Below are positions 11,739 to 24,084 of a stretch of DNA of 64,000 bases, piece after piece. The notes under the pieces are model-generated. The model saw only the letters and a program-made list of their open reading frames with translations, searched no databases and had not been told where the DNA came from. Source of the stretch: Hydrangea macrophylla (taxonomy: Eukaryota > Streptophyta > Magnoliopsida > Cornales > Hydrangeaceae); assembly GCA_033977485.1 (NCBI GenBank), contig CM066988.1:30376001-30440000 (forward strand), in the 5' to 3' direction. The number at the start of each line of letters is the position of its first letter. The first letter of the stretch is position 1. The position numbers were made by a program, and so were the translations under genes.

Positions 11739-12044
11739 TAAGTTAATCGGATTAGGAAACCTAATCTGATTACAATTTGATTGGCATAATTTGGGGAAAG
11801 TTTCCAAAGTGGTTTAGGAAACTGCCACCTTCCATCTTGCAGACTTGTAGTTGGTTTAGGAAACTGCTGGATAGGACGGGATCACGGGACGCCGCGACCT
11901 TCATGCCCGGCTAGTTGGTACGAACCGCCCGATCCTGATAAACACCTCGGGATATCTCAACTATTGGCGCCTTTACCGAAGTAACCGACACCCCTTGGTG
12001 ACGTGGCAGGCTGGCTTCATGGGTAGATTATTTTGGACATATCA
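11739..12044 (-). mobile_element. 5' LTR of gypsy element A, second segment
   Basis: Continues the LTR broken at 2193: ATTAGGAAACCTAAT-type and GGTTTAGGAAACTGCC motifs match LTRs E and H. It ends GGACATATCA, like the GGGCATATCA end of E. The right border is inferred from that ending. Confidence 0.7.
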
Positions 12045-12399
12045 GAAAATATAAATCCGTTATATTCCCAAAGTAAGGTCAACACAAATCCATTGCGAGG
12101 ACCGAGAATACAAATCTATTACATTCTCAAAATTTGATCAATGTAAATCTGTTATGAGGATCGAGGATGCAAATCTGTCAAATCCCCATATTCTTTTCTT
12201 TTGAATATCCAGAGGGAGCTAATCGGTGCTCAAAGAATTGGTTTTCTTAGAAAAGGGAGCCACCCAGGCTCAAAGAATTTTGAATTTCCTACGATGGGAA
12301 CTATTCGGGCTTGAAGGATTCAATTTCCAAAATTGGAGCCAAACTTACCCAAAAAGAATTTCAAATTACAGAACCCACAGTTAGTCAGACTTGATTCAA

Positions 12400-14330
12400 T
12401 TCAACTTCTAAACTCGGGAGTCAATTAGACTCATTTCGATTTCAAATCTTAAACTTGGAAGTCAATTAGACTAAAATCAATTCAATTTCAAGATCCAGAG
12501 TCATTTAGAAAAATTCAATTTTTAATTTCAAAAATCCCGAATCTGATAGACTCAATCCAAATCAATTTCTAAAATCTAGAGCTAAATAGACTCAATTAAT
12601 TTCAAATTTCCAAAATTGGGAGTCAATTAGACTCCATTCAATTCAAATTTCCCAAAGTAGGAGTCGAATCAGACTCTAATCAATTCAACTTTCACAATCA
12701 GGAGTCAATCAGACTCAAATCATTTTAACTTTTTCAAAATTAGGAGTCAATCGGACTCCATTCATTTCAACTTTTCAAAATTAGGAGTCAATCATACTCC
12801 ATTCAATTCTAAATTTCAAAATCTGGAGTCAATCAGACTCAAATCATTTCAACTTTTCCAAAATCAGACTTCATTCATTTCAACTTTTCAAAATCAGAAG
12901 TCAATTATACTCCATTTAATTCAAAATTTCAAAATCTGGAGTTTATCAGACTCAATCATTTCAACTTTTCTGAAATCAGGAATCGATCAAACTCAATTCA
13001 TTTTAACTTTTCAAAATTAGGAGTCAATCATACTCCATTCAATTCAAAATTTCAAAATCAGGAGTCAAGACTCAAATCATTTTAACTTTTCCAAAATCAG
13101 GAGTCAATCATACTCTATTCATTTCAACTTTTCAAAATCAGGAGTCAATCAAGCTCAAATCATTTCAACTTTTCCAAAATCTAGAGTCAATCAGACTCAA
13201 ATTCAATTCAATTTCAAAATCAAGAGTTAATCAGACTCGAATTCATTCAACTTTCAAAATCAAGAGTCAATTTGACTCAAAACAGTCCTTGTATCACAAG
13301 TCGGGATTCAAATCAAACACAACGAATTTCTTATTTCCAAAATTCAGGAGTAAATTCTACTCGAAACAACTTTCATTTTCAAAAATCATGAGTCAATCAG
13401 ACTTAAATGAATTTCTATCTCTAAATCGGGAGTCAAACAGACTCAACAGAATTTAAATTTTCAAAATTGGGAGTCAATCAGACTCAAACAAATTTCTATC
13501 TCTACATCGGGAGTCAATCGGACTCAAAATGACTCAAATTTTCAAATTTTGGGAATCAATCAGACTCAAAGAATTTCTTAATCCTGATTTTTTTCTCTTT
13601 TCAAAATAGGAATCACCTTACTCAAGTAAAATGGGAGTTGCCGAGACTCAAGAATTCAGATTTTATATTGACGGAGTCATGCGAACTCAAGAATTCAATA
13701 TTTTCACAAATGGAATCACACGGACTCAAGAATTCATATTTTTATACAAATGGAGTCATGTGGACTCACAGATTCATATTTTACAAACACAGAGTTTCCC
13801 GGACTCAAGAATTTGTATTTTACACAAATGGAGTCATGCAGACTCCATAATTCATATTGTACAAAGATGGAATCACATGGACTCAAAATTTCATTTCTTT
13901 ATTCAAACAAAGTCACACAAGCTCAACGGATTCATATTTTACATAAATGGAGTCACACGGACTCAACAAATTCACGTTTTACTCAAACAGAGTCATACAG
14001 ACACAACAAATTCGCTTGTTATACAAATAGAGTCACACGGACTCAACAAATTTATATTTTACATAAACGGGATCACACAAACTCAACAAACATCACTTTT
14101 TTATACAAATGGGGTTACACAGACTCAACCAATTTACTTTAAATGGAGTCACACAGACTCAACAAATTCACTTTCTATACAAATGGAGTCAAACGGACTC
14201 CAAGAGTTGGTTTTATAAAGATAGGGAGTCCTTAGACTCAAATAATTGGTTTTACCAAAATGGGGAGTCCTTGGACTCAAAGAATTAATTTTACAAAAAT
14301 GGGGAGTCCTCAGACTTAAAAATGTAAACA
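12400..14330 (+). repeat. Diverged minisatellite built on GAGTC...GACTC, unit about 41 then about 47 bp
   Basis: Dozens of units, each with a short inverted repeat such as GAGTCAATCAGACTC and then an AT-rich tail (TTCAACTTTTCAAAATCA). From about 12600 to 13550 the unit is near 41 bp. From about 13630 to 14200 it changes to roughly 47 bp with a GAGTCA-CGGACTC core and a TTCATATTTTACA tail. The later part is stop-poor in more than one frame, giving long repeat-only ORFs (13631-14218) that are not credible genes. Confidence 0.85.
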
Positions 14331-15196
14331 GAACTGATGGGGTTTGTGTTGCCCTAGAGGTCTTTGGAAAGCATGATTTTCTGCACTTGCGGACCATTTG
14401 GAAGAAGCACGATGATTGTGTCAAAAAAGGAAGTCACCTTTGCCCCTAGTCTTGGACCATTGTCATATTTCTACTTTTAGCATTGTGTTGTGATAGTGTT
14501 TAAAACTTCATGCTTGCATTGCTCGTGGGATGCTTAGGGAGACTTTTCAAAACTTTATTCAATCTTAAACCCACACATTTAAGATCATTATTGACTCATC
14601 AGATGAGGACAGACTCAACAGACACAAGGTGATTGAACCATACTGTGAATTGATGTGCTTTCGTTGTGAATAAATGTATCATCTCTTCTTCTGTTTTACA
14701 CCACTTCTTCTCATGGTAGTATTTCATTGATAAATTCAAATTTTGATAATTTCTCCCCTTTTATTTAGTTTATTCTTTGCCTATCCAGAGTGTGCTTATT
14801 AGATTTCAAAACCCTTTAAAACAAACTCGGTGGCTTGAGGACTTGCCTCTGGCATAGAGGGCTTTTGGCAAACAAAGTTTGCCCCTAGTTTGAAAGAGAC
14901 TTGGGGTCTCGCTTCAAAGGTAAAATATGGATTTCAGCAAACGAAGTTTGCCCCTAGTCTTGAGAGCAGATGGGCTTATCCCAGGGTGTTTTTAGAGGAT
15001 GATAGCACAGGGATGTATAAAGCATAGTTTCTCCTACCTTGGAGGTAATCCGTATGAATAGGGTGGGAAGAGGTAGGTCAACCATCATTTAAAGGGAACA
15101 TCGGTTCAGGCAAACAGAGTTTGCCAGTAGTTTGGAATGAGGAAACTAAAGGCACAAAAGATGTTGCCTATAGTTCGCGGACCGAGAACCTTGGAA

Positions 15197-15445
15197 GGTT
15201 CGTCTACTTATCCTTGAGCGAGAATCAGGCCCAAAGTAGTTCGGGCAAAGCTTGAAAGAAAGTGCCAGATCATAGCAAGGGTGGCGACCAAACTGGGTAG
15301 GTTGCCTTCGTATTCTTGAGTGGTAATCAGGTCGAACATAGTTCAAGCAAAGCTTTAAAGAAAGTGCCAAATCATAGCAAGGGAGGCGACCGAACCGGGT
15401 AGGTTGCCTACGTATCCCCGAGTGGGAATTAGGTCAACGTAGTTC
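15197..15445 (+). repeat. About 103-bp tandem repeat, two and a half units
   Basis: Units start at 15197, 15300 and 15402, each beginning GGTTNNCTNCNTAT and containing AAGTGCCANATCATAGCAAGG. A related GCTGCCTACGTATCC-type sequence lies near 60070 beside the PPT of element F, which ties C and F to one family. Confidence 0.75.
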
Positions 15446-16718
15446 AAGTACTCTGAACGTCTTGAAAGAATTAGGCTTCAAAGATTGGTGGGCTTTTCGA
15501 GCCATGTTGCCATTTGGGTCTAGTGAGTGAGTGTCACTTGTGGTGGCCCTTATGTAGCATGATCAACTACTTCTCTCTTTTATTTTCTTCTTTTCTCATT
15601 CTTCTTTTTTTTTTCTTTTTTTCTTCTTTTTTTTTGTGGCGGTTGATTATTTTCACCTGTTCACTAGCCAGTCAATCTTTACTATCCTCATAACACGACG
15701 TGTTTTAATTGTACTCTATCATACTCACAAAGCAATATCAGTCCTCCAAATCTCTCTTTATTTTTCTCAGAAATATCTCTGCATTGTTTTATGCCCACTT
15801 AGCCATTGAGCCTCTCACAAAATTTTGAGACTAATTGAGATACTTCATGTGTCAATGATGTACTTTAAATTGCTCAAGAATTTTCAATCCTTTTTTATTT
15901 TCTCTTTCCTTTCTTTTCTTTATCTCACTATCTCTTATTTTCTTCATGATTTTCACTGGCTAGGAATCGGGGTTTTGAAATCAACACGCATCTTATTTTT
16001 GCTCTAATTTTTTCCTAGGCATCTTTTCATCCTAGTGAGCTCCTTTTTTTTTCTTTCTATTTCTTCTCTCTTTTTTATTTTGTGCTCTAACTTTTGCCTA
16101 GGCGCCCTTTCGGATTTTCATCCTGACGAGGTCTCTGTTTTTTTTTCTTTCTGTTTTCTTCCCTTTTTTTCAAGAAGAGGTTCATTTAAAATATCTGGCT
16201 ACCATCAAGGACCAAGTTTATGGCTCTTGACTGTGAGCTTATCTTTTAGGCTTGATATTTGAGAAAAGGGGATGGTGAGCAAGCTTCAAGAATCCGAGTC
16301 TATCTGTCCAAGATTGAGCGAGAGCATCTTTAAATTCTTAAAGTAAAGCTAATCAATTATTTACTCCTCTGTAGATTCAGCACAAAATTCACTTTATTCT
16401 TAGGGGATCCATTTTCAATGTAAAGATTTATCAACAAAATATTTTCCATCATCATTTGAAAAGTGGTTTATTTTTATTTTCTTCATTTCTTGGTTTAACG
16501 ATCCATTTATTAACAACTAGGCAAATTAATTAAAGCCAAAATGACATTTTATTCAACTAGCTACGGACTACATTAAAGACTTGACAATAGACTCGATGGA
16601 AGACAGGCAAAACAAACACAACTCGGACACTTGACACTTCACTCTAACTCAGACATGACTCGACTAATGACTAGATTAAACCAGACTTTGGTCTCAATTG
16701 GAGTGCCACATATCATTT

Positions 16719-17140
16719 TCAACTTATTAGATTTCCAAGAGCATCCACATTTGCTTCAGTAGCAGTACTTCCAAACACTATCACCTTGCTATCATCATTT
16801 GAAACATCGGGTTTGCCACCTCCTAATAGCACGTGTATAGAAACATCATCCATAGCTATTGCCCGGTTTTTAGTTAATTGGCCCTTCTCGGAATCATTTG
16901 GCTCCATACTCTAATTAATCCCCATTACTCCTTTTCTCCTTCAGATTTTTTAATTTTTTTTCAGCTTTCTATACTTTATCTCTTTCTACCCTAGGCATTT
17001 TAGCCCTCCGAGGCTTGGGATCCTTATACCAATTGTCCTCTCTAACTCGAGCCGTAGGTATAAGTGGAGGAGGATCGAACACTTGCGGCTCAACCACAGG
17101 CGTTTGACGGGCCAATGCTTCTAGCATGATCATCACTAAT
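16719..17140 (-). pseudogene. Degenerate gag-like ORF remnant of element C
   Basis: Minus-strand reading from about 17140 gives a Pro-rich start (LARQTPVVEPQVFDPPPLIP), a basic segment (WYKDPKPRRAKMPRVERDK), a Lys/Glu-rich coiled-coil-like stretch with stops, and then in another frame VSIHVLLGGGKPDVSNDDSK to 16719. The composition resembles the N-terminal part of Ogre-like gag/ORF1 proteins, but I cannot confirm the family. Broken by stops and shifts. Confidence 0.35.
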
Positions 17141-18526
17141 TTGCACTTTCATTCAATACTGCCAATTTTCTGGCATACTATCCTTATTCCATTTTTCTCT
17201 ATTATCATCGCCCTTCTTACTAATCTCACGCTTGAATTTCTAACCTAAATTGTTCCCAGATTTGAAAGCTATCTTGCCTACAGTTTTATTTCACTTTTAA
17301 TCAATTTTGATTGATTTTAAAAGAATTTTAGTTACAAATCCTTAGTGAAATGTTTGTGAATGGTTCATATGTTACACGGATGCAATGCATGTGTGTGTGT
17401 GCCTATTTTATATGCCAAAGAGACGAAAAAATCCTAATCCTAACACAAACACATAAAATCCTCACCCATGTCAAGTGCGCCAACTTATCCTTTCATTGTG
17501 ATTCTCATTACCCCTTTAATGATTGTTTTTTTTTTTCTTAAAAAAATGTTTTGAAATTCATTTGGCAAGTATTTCTTAGATGATAAACCCTATTGAAAAA
17601 AATTCTTGAGAGTGCTTTCGAGAATGAAAATATTTCTTAACAAAGATGATCAGGTCGAATTCTCACTTTTGAAACTCATTTTGAAAAGCATCTCTTTAGA
17701 TGGCGAGATCTTTAAAAATAATTCCCGATGATTCTTCTTTTAAAAACAAGGATGTGAAAATATGTCTCAACAAAGATTGGTTTGGAACCTTAATCAAGTG
17801 AACTTTAAAGATTTTGAAAGATGGAACCTTAATTCCCAATGATTTTTCGAAAAACCTTGGGATGAGATGGAAAAATATCAGTTTGCTTATAAGGATGGAT
17901 TTAATACTCTTTTTTTGGGTAGAAGGATCACATGATTGGATTATCATCGTACTTTTCATGAATTCGGATACATACAAGATCAATGATGCTTTAGCTAACA
18001 AGATATAAGAAGTATAACCTTGTAATAAAAAAATCTGGCATATTCCTAAATGTTGTGGGATATGAGAAGGAATTGCTAAAAGGTGATTAAGAGGTTACAC
18101 GTCCGACATCAAGCAAGCATCGCCATAATATCAAATAATCCCCTTCGGGCATACAAAACTTCCTAGCATATAATCCTAATCAAGAATTGATTTCCTAAGA
18201 TTGAAAGGTTGTATAGAAGCTATCATACAAAGGCCGGGTTTTGGTCAAATAAAGGACCCTTGACACACATCCAATGGGATGCTTTTTATACGAACACATG
18301 GCACGGGATCAAAGGTAATAACACAGCTCCATGATGGCTTGACTGACTAGGTTGCCTTGAGCCTCCAAGGTTATAGTTTCGTGTAATCGCCTAGCGAGAC
18401 ATGCAAGTGTAATGCAATAGGCACACAAAAATTAACTAATTTGGTTAAAAAGATGCTTTCAAGTCTAAACCTCGAGTGAGCCCAAAATCAGAAATTCTGG
18501 TCTGAGAAACCAGAGATTCTGGGTTC

Positions 18527-18546
18527 GATCTCTAGTAGAGTCGCCA
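18527..18546 (-). other. Primer binding site of element C
   Basis: Minus strand TGGCGACTCTACTAGAGATC, 3 nt from the LTR edge. It resembles the TGGCGACTCTGCTGGGGA site of Ogre-type elements, which I recall as complementary to an Arg tRNA. It orients element C on the minus strand. Confidence 0.7.
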
Positions 18547-18549
18547 AAT

Positions 18550-18670
18550 TGTAGATACTGGCATTTTAGGCCCACTTTTAAAATATTTTTAAATACAAAG
18601 AGTCACCACAAAACTTATTTTAAGAAAAACTAAGAAACTAATTTAAAAGCAAACTGTTCTCATCTGGATT
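18550..18670 (-). mobile_element. LTR stub of element C (truncated)
   Basis: Starts TGTAGATACTGG and continues with AGAGTCACCAC and TTAAAAGCAAACTG, matching the same end of LTRs G (35311-35400) and F (near 56735). After about 120 bp it runs into element H; the exact join is blurred between 18655 and 18675. Confidence 0.65.
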
Positions 18671-19438
18671 AAGAAACCGAACGGGCTTACCCCTCAACTC
18701 TCCCGCCCAGGAATTCCTCATCTGGATCCCTGGGGCTGGTTCGCAAAGCCCGAGGGTGGACACTTGGAAGAACATGTTCTTCCACCCTTTGTTGTTGCTC
18801 GGGGTGTTCACCAAGATCTTCCTCCCCTGACGAGCCCTAAGAGAAAAGAACCCGATCTCTCTATGTACGGGGAACAGGCAGTGCGTCCAGAGGAATTCCT
18901 GGACGGAGAGCTCATAGCCGAAGACCTGGGGCCACAAAGAGATGGACCCCATCAAGAACCTCCAACCGTTCGGGGCCAGCTAGCCCTGGGCAATCCCTTA
19001 GTAGATCAGGACTTCCCAAGCGACCGGATGGAGGGGAAGCGAAATCCAGCCATGAGGATGTCCTCATACAGGGTGGTGAAACCCCGATGATAAATTTGGG
19101 CCCCACCGGTACTCACTGCCAAGAAGCAGTAGTCAGGGAGGCCGTATCTATCCCTGATGCGCCCGAGGTCCTCAGCGCTCAATGTGGATGACATGAATTC
19201 GCTAGAGAAGGCCACCTCAGGGTCGGGTTCCCCTGATGTTCCGTTGCCTGAATCCCCGGACGTGGAAGCAACGGAGGCTTCCTGGTCCGACTCATCCTCA
19301 GAGATACGTCGGGATTCTGCCTTCGTTGTGCTGGTCAGAGGGGGACGCGGATGGCATACTCATACTTGTGTCCGGCTCCTCTGATCCGGACCGTTCGTCC
19401 TCCAACCGGGAGGATGAGTTAAAATTGGACTGACACAT
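18660..19438 (-). pseudogene. Antisense ORF of Tat-like element H (putative gypsy-type transposon protein)
   Basis: Minus-strand protein start near 19438, an acidic Ser-rich N-terminus, then SAEDLGRIRDRYGLPDYCF, STGGAQIYHRGFTTLYEDIL and AGFRFPSIRSLGKS (19215-19006). After a shift come VQEFLWTHCLFPVHREIGFF and NTPSNNKGWKNMFF (18955-18660). This order is that of the putative gypsy type transposon family (Transposase_28). Frameshifts lie near 19310 and 19000; the C-terminus is cut where the sequence passes into LTR C. Relative to the PPT and 3' LTR at 20286-20873 the ORF is antisense, as known for the extra ORF between pol and 3' LTR in Tat elements. Function unknown. Confidence 0.75.
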
Positions 19439-19439
19439 T

Positions 19440-20299
19440 CTTGGGGTTTCAGCAGCTGGAGCAGGAAGAAGATGACGACCAAGGTATGGGTCAGGAACCC
19501 CGAGCCTGGTATACAAGGGGGGCAAGGTCACTAACCTAAAAGGCATGGAGGAGATGGTCCTAAACACAAGATGGCACTCTCTCAAGACTACCCCAGAAAC
19601 ACCCGCTCGGATCAACCGCCCTAATGGAGCCACCTGACTTAAAGAAAAAGCAAAACCTAAGGAGAAAAAAATCCCACTCCCTTTCAAAGCCTACCGGGCT
19701 TGCTCCTTCCAGCCTTACCACAGAAAGAAAAGAGAAAGGGAAAGAGTGACGAATTGAAGCTCGGGAAGGAAAGGGACTTACAGAAATCGACGCAAGAAAA
19801 GTGCTCGGGAGTCTTGATTGGAAACTTGCTCGCTCTCAACCACTCGGGAATATGTGTCTTGGCTGCAAAGAGTTGAAGAAATGAACAAGTGTTCCTTTAT
19901 ATAAGAGACACGGACGGTTCAGATCAAAACAGATCCAACGGCTCATACATTTTCCCTCCCAAAGTGACTGACAACTGTCACCTCGGGCACGTGAAGCATC
20001 GCCTTAAAAGGTGCGCGCATTAAATGCTGACAGGACGGTTCGGTTACCACGAGAATAGTCTAGTTACATCCTCACTAACGTCGTTCGATCCTAACTAGGC
20101 CAGTCACAAGTTGACACGTGGTAGAGGAAGGACCCGGGTCCACGGTGCCACCGCTCGGTCCATACCCTGGCTGACCGTTACCACCGGTCCCGCCTCGGGT
20201 AGGGTCCCGACCTCCTACCGGATGGTTCCTCAAGAGCAGTTTTGATTTTCAAACTTCATCTGATGGGACAGCACATCAATTCCAAAAATGGGGGGCAGC
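19440..20299 (+). mobile_element. 3' untranslated region and PPT of element H
   Basis: No credible coding frame. GC-rich GGACGGTTCGG/CTCGGG-type sequence, like the 3' regions of elements D and E. It ends in the polypurine tract AAAAATGGGGGGCAGC at 20284-20299, directly before an LTR start; element E has the same tract as AATGGGGGGCAGC on the minus strand. Confidence 0.7.
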
Positions 20300-20873
20300 T
20301 GATATGCTCAGGAATATCCTTCTACAGTCCAACCTCCACGTCTGTAGCAAAGGACCCGGATTATCCGGAAAAGAAGCTGGTGGCCCACCCGTCCCAAGGT
20401 ACATAAGTGCAACCGCTCGGGACGCACGCACGGCCTGTGAATACGGCTCAGCAGTTTCCTTATTCAGTCAGAAGACCAGTGGAAGGTGTATACAGTTTCC
20501 TAAACCATTTAGGAAACCTCCCATGATTTGTGCTCATCAACTTGTAATTGGATTAGGTTCCCTTATCTCATTAATTGCCTATTGCGGGTGGACTCTTGTA
20601 CCTATAAAAGGAGCCACTCACCCCCATTGAAGGGGATCGTATTCTTCACAAGTAGAAGTGCATACACACATTCATCTCCCACGCATACACCCAGTCGGTA
20701 TTACTGGTAGTGCCGCCCCCAATTGCTGGCTCACCAGGCTCGCCGCTGATCTGCTAGTGAAGCACACTGACGCACCCGTGGACGTAGGTCACCTTATTAA
20801 CGGGGCCGAACCACATACAATTGTTTATGTTACGATCTCTCTCTCTCTCTCTTACCAATTTTCGGCATCATCA
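20300..20873 (+). mobile_element. 3' LTR of element H
   Basis: TGATATGCTC...CGGCATCATCA, 574 bp. It is the reverse-orientation homologue of LTRs A and E: CCTATAAAAGGAGCC (TATA near 20600), CAGCGGCGAGCC-type and CCGAACCACATACA motifs, and a CT microsatellite near 20836-20851. The element therefore runs on the plus strand and ends here. Confidence 0.85.
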
Positions 20874-21200
20874 TCCATTTTATTTGTTTTTGGACTGCTG
20901 TCTCTGGGAAGAAGACGTAGTCCCAATGGATTGGGACTTTTCCCAATTGATTGGCATTATTGTTGACCCATTCGATTGGACTTTTCCCAATCGATAGGAC
21001 TTTTTCCCAAGCGATTGTTACTGCTTTTATCCTAATCGATTGGACCTCTGTCTCAATCGATTTGTAGATACAAAATGTTGATAATTCCTGTTTAGTTATA
21101 TTATAACTGGTTAGTTGTTTAAATACTATTCTGTAATCCCCAGCATGCAATACTATTGTAATAAAGAGATAATGAGATGTGGTAAAGTAGTGACGTTAGG
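20874..21200 (+). mobile_element. Probable LTR fragment with CCAATCGATTGG word cluster
   Basis: About seven imperfect copies of CCCAATCGATTGGAC lie between 20911 and 21066. TTTAAATA follows at 21118-21125, then AT-rich sequence ending in a run like a transcript leader. No LTR termini or coding region could be fixed. It is called LTR-like because the layout matches the copia B LTR. Confidence 0.4.
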
Positions 21201-23163
21201 AAGAATGACATTAATTAACGTTGGAGTCGTGAATCGTCTTGGTTATCATTCATTTTATTTGTAGTAGTCAGACCAAATGGGAAAAGTTATGCATCCGGTG
21301 TTAGTATGTAACTAAGTAGGTTTGCTAAGATTCGGGAATCTTGCATCGGTGGGCTATGATCATGATATGTTTTTAAAAGCTGCTAAGTTGTGCATATATT
21401 CTTAAAAAGCAGTGACCAATGCATATGTTCTTGTATGGGTGGGCTTTGGGATTCGAACACTCACCTTATCAATTCTTAGCAAATTATAGTTCTAAAATAT
21501 GGTTTAAGCTAGAATTAAGCTCAATTCTTACTCCAAATATAATCCTACACAATTCTAGTAAACCATGTGTCACCCACTAAAATGGGTCACCGAAATTCGG
21601 TGATTAAAACTGAAAAATAATAATAATAATAATAATAATAAAAATAAATAAGGTATAAAAACATTAGTCTCACCTCTACGAGTCCGAAGACATCGATTTT
21701 GAAAACAGACCTCGAACGACGAAGTTACAATATCGTATGCCATTGGAAAACCAACACCCCTCCCCCCCCCCCCCCCCCCCCCCCCCATCTCTCTCTCTCT
21801 CTCTCCCTTCCCTTCTTGGTTAGGCCAACTCATTTCAGGAAGAAGAAGACATTTTTCTTTTCTTTTAACTAAATGGACATGAGACCACTTAGTCATATTA
21901 TAACTTACCTCCCCTAAGTTTACTTGGTATTTTAATTACGTTCCCATGTGATTATATTAGTTACCCAATTTCTAAGTGGATTGTTCCTCTGTCTCGTATG
22001 GGTCCCAAACGTGGTCTGAAAAATTTCGCAACATTGCTAATTAACTTAACAATTATGAACTACATTCAATTACGCTAACATAGTTACGCAAACCGGTCCC
22101 ATAAATGGTTACTACTAGTAACACAATATTAGAAGCAACTTAACAAATATTCATTTAAGAATATATATGCAAGCAAATGCAATCTATATAATCCAGACCT
22201 CTCCTAGCCCCTCTTCCATATATGTCAAATCCGTAATAGAACTTTCAATTGTATTCTCACCCGATCACCTTTTATACTGGTTAGTCCATAACCTACTTTA
22301 AATTATCTCATGCTTTTAATAAAACTAAGTAATACATATCAAGTATTAATTATCACCCTTTTCTGGATACGAGTGGTACAACAGCAGTTTGGACCCTTTT
22401 TGTAAGAAAAAAAAATCTTGTGGTCCTGAAACATTAACATGGGATGCTGCTCACAAAGAGGAACCAAGAATCCTCAAGCGCCATTCTAGCACCGTAAGTC
22501 TTTTTTTTCTTTACATAAAAGGAAAAAAAAAATTATGGTCATTTAACACCCACAAAGCGGAGCTAAGGATCCTTGACCAACCGAAAGAACCAAAATTATT
22601 ATCCAAAAATCTAAATAAGGACGAGAAATTGTTATTCCAAGTATATCCCTTGCTTAAGATGATGTCATTCTTAGACAGGCATGAGTCACTTGGTTTGAAC
22701 TTTGAACCAAATTTGTCAACAAGAATAAATAAAAAAAATAAGAAAAGGTACCTCTATTTAGCAATAGTAGATGTCGTAAAAAAAATTTACTTTTTTAAAA
22801 AGTAGTTATTTTGACAATATTCATTCTTATTTTGGTAATAGTGGTAGCTTAAAAAAAAACTTCTTTAAACCAAATAGAAGGAAAGGACTATCATCAAGTG
22901 AGATATGGTTCAAATGGCAAAAAGCTTAATATTTATGTCCTCTCTAAGTAACTAGTTCGAAGTTCAAACCTCTCGCTCCCTATGTCGTTTCAAAAAAAAA
23001 AAAAAAAAGAGAGAAAGACCTATAAAAGGGAAAAATTTTGATTGTCATTGGTTATTGGGATGACATGGTATCACAAACCAATACAAACTCTTTGTTCGTA
23101 AATCTATATCCCTTAGTTTGAAGAGAAATCCTTCCATTGTCAATATAATTTTCAAGCATATTA
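21201..23163. other. Intergenic AT-rich sequence, no gene seen
   Basis: Contains a TAA microsatellite near 21617-21640, a C-run of over 20 followed by a CT microsatellite at about 21763-21805, and A-runs near 22990. The frames 21570-21896 and 22389-22805 are simple-sequence frames with no conserved motif. Confidence 0.6.
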
Positions 23164-23415
23164 CTCCCTCCGTCTCTTTTTTTGAATCCAATATTCCATT
23201 TTGGGATGTCCCAAAATTAGTGTCAACTTTCCTAAATTGGTAAACAATTTTTACATACTTTTCAAAACTATCCTTCATTGAAATCTACACCAAGACAAAA
23301 CTAAAAAAGGTTATTGTAATGATTAGGGGTAATTGTGAAAAGTATGTATGGATTTTTTTGTCCTCTTAATAAATTGAATTTCCAAAGATAGACTCAAAAA
23401 AAAGGACAGAGAGAG
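23164..23415. mobile_element. Stowaway-like MITE 1
   Basis: 252 bp with terminal inverted repeats CTCCCTCCGTCTCTTTTTTTG and, at the right end, the inverted AAAAAAAAGGACAGAGAGAG, flanked by TA on both sides (23162-23163, 23416-23417). Typical of Tc1/mariner-derived Stowaway MITEs. Non-coding; must be moved in trans. Confidence 0.85.
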
Positions 23416-24084
23416 TAGTACCGTTACAAATATGACATAATGTCCCTGTTATTGCCAATATTTACTCCTATGAAAGCGACCACTAAAGAAGTCCACTTAT
23501 CACACGAAAAATCTAAAAGTGAAGCAGATGAGTCTTAGCCTAAATGGAAAAATCGTCAAAACCTAACCTCACTCAAGTCTTATCAGCCTTACTGAACGCA
23601 TAAATTTCGCCGCAACTGTGACCACCAAAATATTTCTCATAATTTGAGCCTGTTTGACGGAGTTCAACGCTACCGATGAAATGACTTGAGTAACTGCACT
23701 CAATAATTGTGAATCATAACTTCATAAGGGCAAAAATGCCTAGTGTAATGATGCAATTTGGCGGAGCTACAGAGATTCAAACTAGGCACACCTTGGCACC
23801 CAAACTTTCAATCAAACCACTGCACATTTGCTAGGAGAAAGTGTAAACAATATTTCTTTAACCGGTAAAGATTGAGGAACCCAAATAGTGCATCGAATTT
23901 GTGCACCGATTGATCGGTATCTTCTATTTTGGTGAGACTCACGCCCTGCACACATGAGATCCACTAAAATGGACGACACCAATTGGTCGATGCACCAATT
24001 CGGTGCACCATTTCGGTGCCTCTAGCAAGATTCTTTTTTAATCTCTTTATAATTAGTCGGTTAACTATGTGCGGTCAGGTTCTA

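Larger units (their letters stand above)
12045..18549 (-). mobile_element. Internal region of Ogre/Tat-like element C, no intact ORFs
   Basis: 6.5 kb bounded on the right by a PBS and LTR start (18527-18550) that place the element on the minus strand. It holds a large minisatellite (12400-14330), a 103-bp tandem repeat (15197-15445), T-rich stretches (15600-16260), a short gag-like remnant (16719-17140) and otherwise AT-rich sequence with no recognisable pol. Repeats between the coding part and the 3' LTR are a known habit of Ogre/Tat elements. The 3' LTR expected at the left is not seen; element A abuts at 12045. The internal-region call is inference from the PBS and shared repeats. Confidence 0.55.

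Noticed and set aside
13631..14218. 195-codon plus-strand ORF and overlapping frames
   Set aside because: Entirely made of minisatellite units; several frames are open because the unit lacks stops. No domain or start context.
16719..16907. Short minus ORF as an independent gene
   Set aside because: Better explained as part of a decayed retroelement gag/ORF1 region, and only weakly even so.
20304..20630. 108-codon ORF
   Set aside because: Lies inside LTR H; no conserved protein features.
22389..22805. 138-codon ORF starting near 22389
   Set aside because: Lys-rich low-complexity frame in AT-rich DNA with no homologous look or gene structure.
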